Virus record (IMG/VR): IMGVR_UViG_3300044833_000005
Span: 1 to 20,649 of that record
DNA: 20,649 nt
Strand: one strand, 5' to 3'
DNA from: a virus
Below are positions 6,662 to 15,300 of the stretch, in pieces. The stretch's first letter is position 1; every line of letters begins with the position of its first letter. The notes below the pieces were generated by a model, which was not told the DNA's origin, made no database searches, and was given only the letters and a program-made list of their open reading frames with translations. The translations under genes were made by a program, and so were the position numbers.

Positions 6662-8194
6662 TTATAATGCAACTGTTGGAAGATACTCAAAGAAAATTGC
6701 CATCATAGTATAGCCAGCAACGTTCTTTGCAGCATCCTGCGTTATTGCAACTTCAATAGGCTTATCTTTGACAACCTTATTTAACCCGCCGCCCAATGCG
6801 AGTAAAGGAATGTCATAAATCATGCCAGAATTGTTTTTTGATAAAATCAACTGTAAACTACAATCAGAATTGTTACGAACAGCCGCTATTGCCGCGATAG
6901 TAGAAAAATATGCAGTTACAGTACCAGTTACAACAAAATCACCTTGCGTAACATTAAAACCACCAAGCACACCAAGTGCTTTAGTTGGAACAGCCGCATT
7001 GTTAATAACTAATTTCACATCCGACACATACGCATATAACGGTGTAGGATTCAATACTGTGCGATCTACAATCGCAATGCGTGATAAATAAATATCATTC
7101 GCTGAATTATATGCAGGTTCACCCGGCAAACCAACACGTGTACCAGCTTTAATGCCGGTCGCTCCGCTACGAACTTCATTATCTAATCCGACAAAGGTAA
7201 GATCGGTAGTAATTTTTGCTGCTATCGGAACATTAAACGTAAGTTGATCAGCAATAGCACCAGTCAAATATTCTGATTGCGTTCCAATACCATCATTTCC
7301 CAAGGTTCTTTCAAGCTGATAAGAACGTCGTTTGACCGACGTTGCAAGAATCGCGTTGTTAATAACCTTGCCGAAAAAGATTTGTACTTTCTGCGTTGCT
7401 GGTACATCAGCATCAAGTAACGGCGTAAAAGTAGTTATATCAAATGTTAGTAAGTGTGCGGCAATTGACAAGATACGCGCATAACCTTGATTGTTGGCCG
7501 GTGCGGTAGCAAAGTTATTAATCGCGGCATCTCCACCAACAAACACCCACTCACCAACATTCAAACCAAGTGTTGTAAAATCCAATGCGGTCGAAGAAAT
7601 TGTTACATTCACACCCGCAATAGCAATATGCAAATCACCCGCCGCCCCTTGAATGCCAACAGCTTCAAGCTGTGCCGCCGCTGGTGGAGCAGCTTCAACG
7701 GTCAATACTTTATCAGTAGTCAGTGCCCCGGCTGCAACCGCCGTAATATGAGCTAAGCCATTGTTGGCTGCATTGATAAAACCTTTCACGCTAATCAGAT
7801 GATTAACGAGAAAAATACCCAATCCAGCCGCCGCCTGAAATTGTGCCGCAGTCGCAGCCGTCATTACGATCTGCGTTCCGTTAAATGGCTGCGTTGCAGG
7901 TTTCTCAATAGCATCGGCAAAGAAAAAGCCTTGAAGCAAGCGCGTAAGATTACGTTGCGTTAAATCAACGTTGATTCCAGCTTTCGCCGTTTCATCTACG
8001 ATACTACCCCGCAAACGTTGACGAGTAGCATTAATAACTTCACGCGCCACTTGCGAAAATGTTGCACCAAAATCAGAATAGCTATTCGGTTCCATAGCAT
8101 ACCAAATAGGCGTAACGGGGAGAACTTTTAGACTCTGTTCCTCTGCGAAGGATAATCCAGTCTGATTACTATCAACTGTTGTAGGAACTGGCAT
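6662..8194 (-). CDS. Major tail tube protein
   Basis: This 510-aa protein lies between the tail terminator and chaperone genes, the place of the major tail protein that polymerises into the tube. The start has a strong GGGGAG ribosome site. The outer parts fit the phage tail tube family I know as Phage_tube_2: an early segment SFAEEQSLKVLPVTPIWYAM with a Ser/Arg-rich helix near 45-65, and a later strand KRRSYQLERTL (288-299) followed by a beta-rich half to the end. Between about 105 and 285 lies a large beta-rich insert with WVFVGGD (216-222) and an LLTFD strand, seen in other large tube proteins. The insert would probably decorate the outside of the tail. Length is well above a minimal tube protein, in line with this insert. 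No sheath gene is present, which supports a non-contractile tail. Confidence 0.85.
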   Translation of the reverse strand: MPVPTTVDSNQTGLSFAEEQSLKVLPVTPIWYAMEPNSYSDFGATFSQVAREVINATRQRLRGSIVDETAKAGINVDLTQRNLTRLLQGFFFADAIEKPATQPFNGTQIVMTAATAAQFQAAAGLGIFLVNHLISVKGFINAANNGLAHITAVAAGALTTDKVLTVEAAPPAAAQLEAVGIQGAAGDLHIAIAGVNVTISSTALDFTTLGLNVGEWVFVGGDAAINNFATAPANNQGYARILSIAAHLLTFDITTFTPLLDADVPATQKVQIFFGKVINNAILATSVKRRSYQLERTLGNDGIGTQSEYLTGAIADQLTFNVPIAAKITTDLTFVGLDNEVRSGATGIKAGTRVGLPGEPAYNSANDIYLSRIAIVDRTVLNPTPLYAYVSDVKLVINNAAVPTKALGVLGGFNVTQGDFVVTGTVTAYFSTIAAIAAVRNNSDCSLQLILSKNNSGMIYDIPLLALGGGLNKVVKDKPIEVAITQDAAKNVAGYTMMAIFFEYLPTVAL

Positions 8195-8206
8195 ATTAGT
8201 TCTCCC

Positions 8207-8656
8207 CTATTGAATTGTTTTGTAACTGTACTGCACTACTACGTTAATCGGATAGAAGTCAACTGTTTCAGCTAACTCCAAAATCTTTTGATTCCTAAAC
8301 CAAATCTGTCCTGATGGCGATTGTTTTCTAAAAGCATCTCTCATTGCTAAGGCAACCGCCCGACCATTTTCCATCGAAGCTGCTAAGTTACGTGGACAAA
8401 ATAGTTGCACATACAATAACCCGGTAGCCTCATATAAATTCTTATTTGCATTCGCCGCAAGTGACACTTGATTATCCGTTACCGTTTGCGTCGAAACTCT
8501 TGCCCACATCTTACTACGATCTGGCACCGCTGAAGTTCCAACCCCTTGCCATCGTACATCCAAAGTACCAACCAACGCCATTATAGTTGGATCAACAAAA
8601 ACGGCTTCAACCATGCCAAATAACTCATCAAGAGCATCGCTGTAAAGCAAACTCAT
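8207..8656 (-). CDS. Tail terminator/tail completion protein
   Basis: This 149-aa protein overlaps the preceding neck gene by ATGA and directly precedes the tail tube gene. That is the conserved place of the tail terminator, which caps the finished tail and joins it to the head. The content fits: an N-terminal helix (LYSDALDELFGMVEAVF), a WARVSTQTV strand at about 51-59, a central LYVQLFCP strand, a helix with NGRAVALAMRDAF, and a closing FYPINVVVQYSYK strand. This is the alpha-beta pattern of lambda gpU-type proteins. The assignment combines this pattern with gene order. It could instead be annotated as a generic tail completion protein. Confidence 0.75.
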   Translation of the reverse strand: MSLLYSDALDELFGMVEAVFVDPTIMALVGTLDVRWQGVGTSAVPDRSKMWARVSTQTVTDNQVSLAANANKNLYEATGLLYVQLFCPRNLAASMENGRAVALAMRDAFRKQSPSGQIWFRNQKILELAETVDFYPINVVVQYSYKTIQ

Positions 8657-9084
8657 TCAAATTCCAGCTTGTACAAGATAACTTCACCATTCGGTGCTAC
8701 GATGTCAAAATCTTTTATAACCATCGCTTTCGGACCACGCATTACCATATCGTTAATCTCTGGTGTAAAACCTGTCACAGCGCCCATCAGCCCCACAGGT
8801 GCGCCGGTTGGTATTGACGTACCTTGCATAAGTGCAAATAGGGCTTGTAATCCGCTCTTTGGCGCAAGGAATACGATAGAAACAGCATAACTAGGCGCAT
8901 CGCTATTGCCGACACCATAACCACCAGCGCCGTATCCACCAACACCGTAACCCGATGGCACTTTGCTTGTTTTCCACGGCTGTATGTTGCCTTGTTGTGC
9001 ATTATGTTTCACCCAAGTTACCGCTTGACCCTTTTTGGCAATTAGCCTTAAAGCTGTTGCGATTTGGCGATCATATACACCCAT
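8653..9084 (-). CDS. Neck/head closure protein with GYG repeat
   Basis: This 143-aa protein sits between the DnaT-like connector and the tail terminator. The opening YDRQIATALRLIAKKGQAVTW is typical of phage neck or head-closure proteins, which seal the portal after packaging and bind the tail. Residues 45-59 are a perfect three-unit Gly-Tyr repeat (GYGVG, GYGAG, GYGVG) inserted between the N-terminal part and the conserved ASP/Tyr-rich strand that follows. The rest is beta-rich and ends NGEVILYKLEFE. The start overlaps the previous stop by one base, and its stop overlaps the next start as ATGA, so it belongs to one tightly coupled joining operon. Confidence 0.75.
   Translation of the reverse strand: MGVYDRQIATALRLIAKKGQAVTWVKHNAQQGNIQPWKTSKVPSGYGVGGYGAGGYGVGNSDAPSYAVSIVFLAPKSGLQALFALMQGTSIPTGAPVGLMGAVTGFTPEINDMVMRGPKAMVIKDFDIVAPNGEVILYKLEFE
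8908..8952 (-). repeat. Three-unit 15-bp in-frame tandem repeat
   Basis: Three adjacent 15-bp units encode GYGVG, GYGAG and GYGVG within the neck protein. The units differ at several third positions, so the repeat is not brand new, but the protein pattern is kept. It probably forms a flexible loop. Unit number could vary among related phages. Confidence 0.8.
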
Positions 9085-9584
9085 TAGCCGCGTGTCACTG
9101 TTAATGCTGGTGTTGGAATAGTAATAGTTCGCAACAACGCCCTAACTTTAGGAAGGATAGGTTGTGACGTTGTACCAATATGTTCTGAGTAGCGCGTACT
9201 TATCACATCAACCTTTTCTTCAATGACAAATCCGCCACTCGCATACGATACCGAAGGTTGCAGCACTAACCCGGCTGCTTGTGCTATTACTAACTCGAAT
9301 TGCGCGAAAACTAACGCAATCGGAATAGCATTGTTAGGAAACGGCGTATCAGGATCATATTGAACTTGGTTACGCGGCCATGACAATGATTGTGTATTTA
9401 ATACTGGCACGCCTACATAGCTCAAAGATTCAAGATAATCTGTTGCTAGAATCAATTGCTGTGAAACTACTACATAAGTACCCAAGGCGATGCCCCTGTC
9501 ACTGGCATAGCTACGCGCATCGGCTACGTCACCGTAGGAGTTCGCGCCAGCTACGCCAGTGCCATCTTCGACAATCAGGGCCAT
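9084..9584 (-). CDS. DnaT-like head-tail connector protein
   Basis: This 166-aa protein opens LIVEDGTGVAGANSYGDVAD, followed by a Tyr-Ala helix, then ATDYLESL near 47-54 and LSWPRNQV near 67-74. This series (iveDGTg..nAnSY, aTdYLd, laWPR) is the signature of the phage family labelled DnaT-like ssDNA-binding protein, which in structural operons acts as the gp6-type connector under the portal. It lies two bases after the preceding gene and overlaps the neck gene by one base, in a head-completion operon. The DnaT name reflects sequence similarity only. The connector role comes from position. Confidence 0.85.
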   Translation of the reverse strand: MALIVEDGTGVAGANSYGDVADARSYASDRGIALGTYVVVSQQLILATDYLESLSYVGVPVLNTQSLSWPRNQVQYDPDTPFPNNAIPIALVFAQFELVIAQAAGLVLQPSVSYASGGFVIEEKVDVISTRYSEHIGTTSQPILPKVRALLRTITIPTPALTVTRG

Positions 9585-9586
9585 AA

Positions 9587-10090
9587 TTACGCTGCGTTAG
9601 GCTTCCAACTTGGAACAGCCGGTTGTGCATTAGCCGACTTTACTTCCGTCGCCTTTTCAGCAGCCGCTTTCTTTGCAGCGGGACTATCTTGACTTGGCTT
9701 CGGCAAGTTCAATTGCCGTGGCAATTCAACTTCGGGAGCATCGCCAGTACGACCGTAATTAATGTCCTGTCCCGTCACACGCAATGATTGTGCAACGTCA
9801 GCAGCGGCCTTTTCAGGATCACCCGTATGCGTAGGTGCGCTGCTATTAAGGAACTTTCGTTCCTTATACTCGCGTGAAATGCGATCTGCAACGCGCCTAT
9901 TATTGTGATTGCCGCCGAAAGGATCGGCATCAGCATCCTCTAACACAAGTTCTTCAATCGGATGTGGTTTAACAGCTTCAAGCGTGCCAACATCGGCAAG
10001 CGCTTTATTCTGTTGTACTGCATGAGCATTGATCTTGTCATCAACCTCTTGTGAAGCCTTCAACATTGCTTGTGTCTGATCGCCTACCAT
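9587..10090 (-). CDS. Hydrophilic unknown protein after the capsid gene
   Basis: This 167-aa protein is of a family I do not recognise. It starts with a good AAAGGGA ribosome site, downstream of the strong terminator that follows the capsid gene. It is hydrophilic throughout: a helical N-terminal part (about 1-40), an acidic stretch (EELVLEDADADPFGG, about 46-60), a basic helix (RRVADRISREYKERKF), and an Ala/Lys/Pro-rich tail (about 125-167) that looks disordered. There are no cysteines and no membrane segment. Placed between capsid and connector, it could be a head decoration, an internal head protein or an assembly factor. The sequence does not decide between them. Confidence 0.8.
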   Translation of the reverse strand: MVGDQTQAMLKASQEVDDKINAHAVQQNKALADVGTLEAVKPHPIEELVLEDADADPFGGNHNNRRVADRISREYKERKFLNSSAPTHTGDPEKAAADVAQSLRVTGQDINYGRTGDAPEVELPRQLNLPKPSQDSPAAKKAAAEKATEVKSANAQPAVPSWKPNAA

Positions 10091-10107
10091 AGTTCCCTTT
10101 CATTCTC

Positions 10108-10159
10108 AAAAAATTTTTAAAAAGAGCGCTAGCACTGCCCCCAGACACTAACGCCCTCT
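10108..10159 (-). terminator. Rho-independent terminator after the capsid gene
   Basis: On the minus strand an imperfect stem pairs AGAG..CGTTAG (10148-10159 side) with CTAGCG CTCT (10123-10132). It has a two-base bulge and an inner CTG-GGGG-CAG helix, and is followed by TTTTT, AAAAA and TTTTTT (10108-10122). It lies directly after the major capsid stop and would end most capsid transcripts while letting some read into the tail genes. Confidence 0.8.
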
Positions 10160-10172
10160 TGCCTAACCTCTT

Positions 10173-11210
10173 TTAGCCGTTCGTGATTAAGAACGACAAA
10201 GGAACCATCTTGCGAAAATCAACAACTCGCGTCCAATTGGTTGCTAGTCGTAATTCAGCAAGTGTTGGCGATTGACCGGCAACAGAATTGCTTGTGAACT
10301 TGAAACCGAAAGGATGTACAATCATAGATTTACGTTCCCACAATTGTTCAATGCCACCACCATTGCCCTGATCCGGTCGGCGGTAAACTTCGACAGGCAC
10401 CAGCGGAGTATTTTCGCCATAACCAATCACCCCTTGTCCAAACAGGATGCTGGTGTACTTGAATCCGCTTGTGCTTCCTGCTACGACAGGCAAGCTATCA
10501 TCAATGATAACTCGCTTTCCCAAGAAGAACGGAATAGAACCAACGCCAACCGGCAAATTGGGATCGGTCATAGACGCACGTTCAAAGGAAATATCGTCAT
10601 TATCCACCATGCGTTTGTACACGATGGAGTGAACGGCGATAGCTACGATCTGTTCAAAATGATCGCCAAGGGTAAACATTGCCCCGGTGAACGCAGCACG
10701 ACTAAACATATTCGCAGCGGTTTGTCCTACCAACGTTTCCAGCGCGATGCTGTTAACCATATCGGACGCGAAACTTGCAATGTTATTTGCAAGAACGCCC
10801 TGCGCGGTTGCAATGACACGGCGCTGCCATTGACGCATCCAATACGTGCCAAATCGGTTGCGAATACGCTGCATCGGGTTTGACCCGGCCAATTCTGCGA
10901 CAAGATCAGCGGCAGAGTAACCTTGGTTCATATTTGCGACACGCGCAAGCATTTCAGCCGCCGTAACCTTGTTAGGGGTTGCAACGTCAGTTACAGCATC
11001 AGTTGAATAGTTAGGTTCAATGGTAGGGTCAAGGTCTTTCCAAAACGGCATGTGTACAGTAGTTCCGCCAGCCGTGAAAGCGTTATCAATAACGGGATTA
11101 CGAACGGCAACGCCACTTTGGAAAAACGCGGTAAGTTCGGGGTTATCCAATGCTGTGTAAGACATATACACCGCAGGGATAATTACATCAGAAAGCAGTA
11201 CACTCGCCAT
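10173..11210 (-). CDS. Major capsid protein
   Basis: This 345-aa protein follows the scaffold gene and is the only candidate for the coat subunit. The N-terminus (LLSDVIIPAVYMSYTALDNP, then an FFQSGVAV strand and GGTTVHMPFWKDLD near 47-61) fits HK97-fold coat proteins of the type that are not cleaved as a fused prohead protease product. Further fold-typical parts are the NMNQGYSAADLVAELAGSNP segment (spine-helix region), a long helix with WMRQWQRRVIA, and a C-terminal beta part ending LSFLITNG. A GAGGCGAT ribosome site precedes the ATG. It lies 26 bases after the scaffold gene and is closed by a strong terminator, consistent with high expression as a two-gene unit. No head protease gene is present nearby. 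Confidence 0.9.
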   Translation of the reverse strand: MASVLLSDVIIPAVYMSYTALDNPELTAFFQSGVAVRNPVIDNAFTAGGTTVHMPFWKDLDPTIEPNYSTDAVTDVATPNKVTAAEMLARVANMNQGYSAADLVAELAGSNPMQRIRNRFGTYWMRQWQRRVIATAQGVLANNIASFASDMVNSIALETLVGQTAANMFSRAAFTGAMFTLGDHFEQIVAIAVHSIVYKRMVDNDDISFERASMTDPNLPVGVGSIPFFLGKRVIIDDSLPVVAGSTSGFKYTSILFGQGVIGYGENTPLVPVEVYRRPDQGNGGGIEQLWERKSMIVHPFGFKFTSNSVAGQSPTLAELRLATNWTRVVDFRKMVPLSFLITNG

Positions 11211-11236
11211 AATCGCCTCGCGTTATTGATTTACAA

Positions 11237-11968
11237 TCAGATAGCGCGACGATTGGCTTCCGCTTCCAGTTTGAAACCATCTGGATCACGTTTGAACCAT
11301 TCGGTGCGTTCCTGATCGTTCAGTTCACTGAACTTTTTATTACCGGGACCGGCACCGCCGTTTTGACCATTACCCCTTCCAGCGGCACCGCCGCCAGAGG
11401 CTTTACTTGCGATTACGACAGGCGCAAAGCGCTTATCGTTTGCAAATTCTGCTTTCAACTCCTCAACAGACAACGCTGATGGTTCACCATTCTTATCAAG
11501 CACTCGCGTCATAGGCTTTGATCCGCTCATGTCCGCTTGCAAACGTTGCTTAATGTGCGGCAGAATGATGGTTGCATTGTCACCGGCTAAGTCACTAGCT
11601 AACTTCAATGCAATGCTATCAACTAACGTATCTTTAATAAACGCATCTTTCTTAGCTAACTCACCCTGATGCACCGCATCAGCGTCAGTTAGCTTTTTCT
11701 TCCAACTCTTTTCAAGTGCTTCAACATCACCAGCACGTTCCGCATCAGTTTGCGTAATAGTGTCAAGTTTTTCTTTCAATCGTTTTGCTTCAGCTTCAGC
11801 CGTTTTACGTGCGGTCACTTCATGTTCTTTGGCGCGTTTCAATTCCGCAGCATCGTCAAAGCCTTCCGCATCTAAAACGAAATCCGCACCTTCAGGCTTG
11901 TACTCCACCTTCAGCGCATCGTTCAGAGCATCATAAGTTGCCTTGTCGATCTTACGTTTAAGCGCCAT
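11237..11968 (-). CDS. Capsid scaffolding protein
   Basis: This protein lies directly before the major capsid gene and after the portal, the usual place of the scaffold. I choose ATG at 11968 (243 aa). A TTG at 11983 would add five residues but has no better ribosome site. The N-terminal part (KRKIDKATYDALNDALKVEY) resembles the opening of several phage scaffold or DUF4355-type proteins. Residues 40-115 form a long Lys/Glu/Ala coiled coil, typical of scaffolds. Residues 120-185 hold a short folded segment, 191-210 a Gly/Ala linker, and 211-243 a helical, charged C-terminus (ELNDQERTEWFKRDPDGF) that could bind coat subunits. It is expected in the prohead and lost before maturation. The gene is preceded by a promoter at 12057-12086. 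Confidence 0.85.
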   Translation of the reverse strand: MALKRKIDKATYDALNDALKVEYKPEGADFVLDAEGFDDAAELKRAKEHEVTARKTAEAEAKRLKEKLDTITQTDAERAGDVEALEKSWKKKLTDADAVHQGELAKKDAFIKDTLVDSIALKLASDLAGDNATIILPHIKQRLQADMSGSKPMTRVLDKNGEPSALSVEELKAEFANDKRFAPVVIASKASGGGAAGRGNGQNGGAGPGNKKFSELNDQERTEWFKRDPDGFKLEAEANRRAI

Positions 11969-12056
11969 CAGAACACCGTCCAATCTTGAAAATCAGAGAA
12001 GCCGGACCCATTACCGACTTCCCTTCAGGAGCATCTAGCTGTGACATGACCGCTCT

Positions 12057-12086
12057 ACTATGCTCTACCTAACTACATCGTGTCAA
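12057..12086 (-). promoter_or_regulatory. Sigma70-like promoter for scaffold-capsid unit
   Basis: On the minus strand a perfect TTGACA (12081-12086) is followed after 18 bases by CATAGT (12057-12062), four of six matches to TATAAT. It lies in the 136-base gap between portal and scaffold genes, the largest intergenic gap in the structural region, and would leave an untranslated leader of about 80 bases. The AT-rich stretch just upstream (12087-12107) could serve as an UP element. Confidence 0.6.
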
Positions 12087-12089
12087 TAC

Positions 12090-12103
12090 AATATTATAAT
12101 ATT
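12090..12103. repeat. 14-bp perfect AT palindrome upstream of promoter
   Basis: AATATTATAATATT is its own reverse complement and lies four bases upstream of the -35 box of the capsid promoter. It could be an UP element or a binding site for a dimeric regulator. Being pure A/T, chance cannot be excluded. Confidence 0.45.
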
Positions 12104-12104
12104 T

Positions 12105-13778
12105 TTATGGCTTCGATTGCCGCCTGATTCTCTTAGGTTGTGGACCACCCGCCGTTGAGGGTGCTTTAGGTGGATTTCCACCCGCGCCGGTCGCTGGTGG
12201 AAGCGGCGGGGGATTCTGTTCTAACGTAGGATCAGGAATCAAACCATCGTCAATATCTTTCTGAATTGCTTTTCTAGCTTCGTCATCTGGCAATGATGCC
12301 GTACCAGCTTTGCGAAGCACCGTCCGCATTTCAGAAAAATCAATTGCGGCAGACTGCCACTGTTTAATAACTGCATTCTGATCGTCAGCCGTCATGCTGG
12401 TAAGATCAAAATCACGATTTAATTGATACTCAATTGACCCTGCATCGGCACCTACAAACGCAGCCGCCATTTCCAAAGCCCATTCCATAACATCGGAAAC
12501 GTTTTTAGAAATGTTCGCAAGCGTCGAACTTTCTGATGTTGTTTCAATAATCTGTTGTGTTGCGGAGCGTGCGCTACGCTGAAGCTGTACTAACTTCGCA
12601 CCTAACGATACCATTTGTTCTTCTTTTAACTTCATGGCTTCGTAAGGCATACTGTTAGGCTTCGCTTGTAATAGCTCAGCACGAGCATTAACCGGCAACG
12701 GTATAGCGTTACGAGAACCTAATACTACTTCGCCATTAAGTATATTTTTCACCCAATCTTCGCTAAGTCCTGACAGTACAGGAGTAGGTTGCCCACAAAT
12801 AAAACAGGCTTCCTCGTAATCAGCAGAATTGCGATAGTGCCCAATGTTTAACGTTGCCAATCCATACAGTGGCGGTCGGTCAACAGAAACGTCATTATTC
12901 TCTGAACCCATGAAGTGAAAAGGTATTTCAGTGAAAGGATTGCCCTTTGCATTGACGGGCATTAACTTGCCTCTTGAAATAAAGTTACCTTCCTTACCAT
13001 CATACATTTCAACAACGTGCTTACCATTTTCAATGCTTAGCACTCGAAACTGTTCTGATTGCGTGAACTGAAAACCATCTCCGCTATCTTCCTCAAATGT
13101 TTCACGAAGGACAACCATTGTTAGTACCATCTTGGCACCTTGGCGTTCAATGCGCCAGTTAATAATGTCCCAAGGGTTATAGATTGTAATAGTAGGTTGA
13201 ATATCACCATTTGCAAGTGCAGCCTTAGTTGTGGGTACTTCGCCAACAATAGGGTAGTCAACTAAGCAACCGCTTCGACCATAGGCGATCAAATGCCGTA
13301 CTGCCATATACGCGGTTTGATCCAATGTCAAACCAGCACCATTAGCATTATCTTGTACGTTATCTAATTCTGAGGGTATTTCAATTGTTGGCGGTCGCAA
13401 GAAAATCTGCCCGGCCATGCCCTCAAGAGTTCTACCAGTTACTTCATAGAAGATTGCGCGTGTTACATAAGCACGATAGCGTTCTAAGTTCTGTTGTGAC
13501 TTATCCGTTGGATTCGGTTGCGGCAAGTAACGCATTGCCCTTGTTAGAATAACGTTATTAATAACAATCGGAATACCCCCATTGCCTGAACCGGAGATAC
13601 CCGCCGCGCCACCAGTTAACCCTTTAATCGCGGTTTCGCCCTCAATGGCATCACGAATAAGATAATATGTATATAGCATGTTACTAAGTTCATCGCGGGT
13701 ATAATTAACCTTGGGAGAAGATGTTCGTGCTCCCGGCGTTTGCGGTGACACACGCTGTTGCGGTTGTCGTTTAGCCAT
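12105..13778 (-). CDS. Portal protein (DUF4055 type)
   Basis: This 557-aa protein begins one base after the terminase stop and precedes scaffold and capsid. That gene order alone points to the portal, the twelve-subunit ring through which DNA enters and leaves the head. Internal motifs match the DUF4055 portal family: YNPWDIINWRIER near 200, then LTMVVLRETFEE, then PPLYGLATLNIGHYRNSADY (about 305-325), then PTPVLSGLS and GSRNAIPLPVNA, and later KLKEEQMVSLGAKLVQ (about 380-400). The N-terminal 25 residues and the C-terminal 50 (Pro/Gly/Lys/Arg-rich) look disordered. No fused domain is visible. It is probably translated with terminase, from the same message. Confidence 0.92.
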   Translation of the reverse strand: MAKRQPQQRVSPQTPGARTSSPKVNYTRDELSNMLYTYYLIRDAIEGETAIKGLTGGAAGISGSGNGGIPIVINNVILTRAMRYLPQPNPTDKSQQNLERYRAYVTRAIFYEVTGRTLEGMAGQIFLRPPTIEIPSELDNVQDNANGAGLTLDQTAYMAVRHLIAYGRSGCLVDYPIVGEVPTTKAALANGDIQPTITIYNPWDIINWRIERQGAKMVLTMVVLRETFEEDSGDGFQFTQSEQFRVLSIENGKHVVEMYDGKEGNFISRGKLMPVNAKGNPFTEIPFHFMGSENNDVSVDRPPLYGLATLNIGHYRNSADYEEACFICGQPTPVLSGLSEDWVKNILNGEVVLGSRNAIPLPVNARAELLQAKPNSMPYEAMKLKEEQMVSLGAKLVQLQRSARSATQQIIETTSESSTLANISKNVSDVMEWALEMAAAFVGADAGSIEYQLNRDFDLTSMTADDQNAVIKQWQSAAIDFSEMRTVLRKAGTASLPDDEARKAIQKDIDDGLIPDPTLEQNPPPLPPATGAGGNPPKAPSTAGGPQPKRIRRQSKP

Positions 13779-13779
13779 G

Positions 13780-15300
13780 TTAGTTAACCCACTTTACATT
13801 AATTTTTGCCGCCGCTTTACGCTCACCTTTTAGTATTCGATACCGCATCATATCCCAAGGATGATCTTCAGCCGTTGTATCAACGTCATCCATCTTTTCC
13901 TCATCACGCGGCAATACGGGTACGGTGGCGATGGTAGCGCGGCAGTTGTCCATGACATAGATTGCCGGTCCTTCGCCCTTCGTTGCAGCCCTGAAGCGTT
14001 CTCGCGCTATCTCTAGCCCGTTCTTACGCGACCCCGGCGACTTATCGCTATGCTGCCAGCGAACACCTTGCTTCGACATCTTATACTCAATCGTTTCTTC
14101 GTCTGACTCTTTCACGTCGCGTATCTGATTGTCTGCCGGTCCTGCCAAGGGCTGTTTCAATATCCACTCATCGGCAAGCATCTGTAACTCGCGTTCGCGT
14201 ATGCCTAAAGCTATATCACCAGCCGACATTTTCAAACCCTTATTTGTGCCAATCGTTTTTGTGCCGTACCATTCGGCAAACTGGATCAGCGACCCCGGCT
14301 GTGGCGTGAACGTTTCACCGTTCGGTAACGTAGCCTCTTCACCGTTAGCTTCGGCCCACCAGCCCACAGAGAACGGCTGTGAGCTACCCCAATCGAAGCT
14401 ACGATCCAGATACCAGCTTTCGGGCACCTGAAAGCGCGGGACTACATGCACGGCACGTTTCCAAACATCATCGAATGCTCCACCAGCTACTACGTCCCAT
14501 GAACCATAAAACCATGATTGCTTTAAGTTCTCATCTTCTTCCTCTTGCAAGTTAGCAACGTAAATTGGATCAAGATAGATGTTTTCTTTATACGAACCAA
14601 AGATTGCTACTTGCGTGCGCGTCACCATTTCTTCTTTTTGTGTCTTAGGGTTGAATACTTCAACTGTGTTAGCAACTACTTTGCCATAAGGGGCTACGTC
14701 AATAAACTTCGCCTTAACCCAAGCGTGCCCCGGCCCATAACTATTGCAAGTAGAAAACACCTCTAAGGGTATATCTGAAATATCAATACGTTGTTTTGTC
14801 TTAGGATCAATAGGAGCGTCTTTCTCCCAAGTGAATGATGAGCGATTACAACTCATCATTCGATTATAGAGAACATCGCTAGGATACTTAGTAAGTTCGT
14901 TCCAACCAATGAAGGGGTATTCTTGACCATGATAGTTATCATAGTCGGAAGGCACTTTAATAACGCGGAATAACAGTTCTTCGCCGGTAGGCCACACCCA
15001 TTTGAATGCTGATGTACTCGCTAACCACTCCGCACCATCATTAAATTTTGGAAACCAACGCCTTGATTTAGCAACAAGATCGTCAAGATGTTTGTACTCA
15101 CGATCAAAGATAATACCGCGCCAGAATTGACCGTAGCCCATTCCAACCCGACGCTTAAAACGCATTAATTGTGTGTCAGACTTACCGGGACCACGCGATC
15201 CTGTAAACAACGTATGATTACAGCGCGAGTCTAAAGCTAACTCTTGGCTGGAATTAGGTATAGGTTGCCATACAATCGGACGTTCAATTAACTGTGGCAT
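13780..15300 (-). CDS. terL: Terminase large subunit
   Basis: This 506-aa protein is the ATPase-nuclease motor that packages DNA. The ATPase half shows a Walker A, GSRGPGKS (34-41), a Walker B with catalytic Glu in YPFIGWNELTKY (Glu135), and a coupling motif STCNSYG (183-189). The nuclease half shows acidic residues expected at the RNase H-like active site: Asp303 in SFDWGSSQP, Asp390 in GPADNQI, and Asp479/Asp483 in DHPWDMMRY. Length is normal for the family. The ATG lies 17 bases inside the end of the small-subunit gene and lacks a strong ribosome site, so coupling is likely. It precedes the portal by one base. All key residues are present, so it should be active. Confidence 0.96.
   Translation of the reverse strand: MPQLIERPIVWQPIPNSSQELALDSRCNHTLFTGSRGPGKSDTQLMRFKRRVGMGYGQFWRGIIFDREYKHLDDLVAKSRRWFPKFNDGAEWLASTSAFKWVWPTGEELLFRVIKVPSDYDNYHGQEYPFIGWNELTKYPSDVLYNRMMSCNRSSFTWEKDAPIDPKTKQRIDISDIPLEVFSTCNSYGPGHAWVKAKFIDVAPYGKVVANTVEVFNPKTQKEEMVTRTQVAIFGSYKENIYLDPIYVANLQEEEDENLKQSWFYGSWDVVAGGAFDDVWKRAVHVVPRFQVPESWYLDRSFDWGSSQPFSVGWWAEANGEEATLPNGETFTPQPGSLIQFAEWYGTKTIGTNKGLKMSAGDIALGIRERELQMLADEWILKQPLAGPADNQIRDVKESDEETIEYKMSKQGVRWQHSDKSPGSRKNGLEIARERFRAATKGEGPAIYVMDNCRATIATVPVLPRDEEKMDDVDTTAEDHPWDMMRYRILKGERKAAAKINVKWVN

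Noticed and set aside
6436-6690. Minus-strand open frame of 84 codons
   Set aside because: It needs a non-ATG start, runs into both neighbouring genes and has no ribosome site. The 37-aa frame at 6536-6649 fits the gap better.
10272-10883. Plus-strand open frame of 203 codons
   Set aside because: It is antisense to the major capsid gene, which has clear fold motifs and a ribosome site. The plus frame has no recognisable domain.
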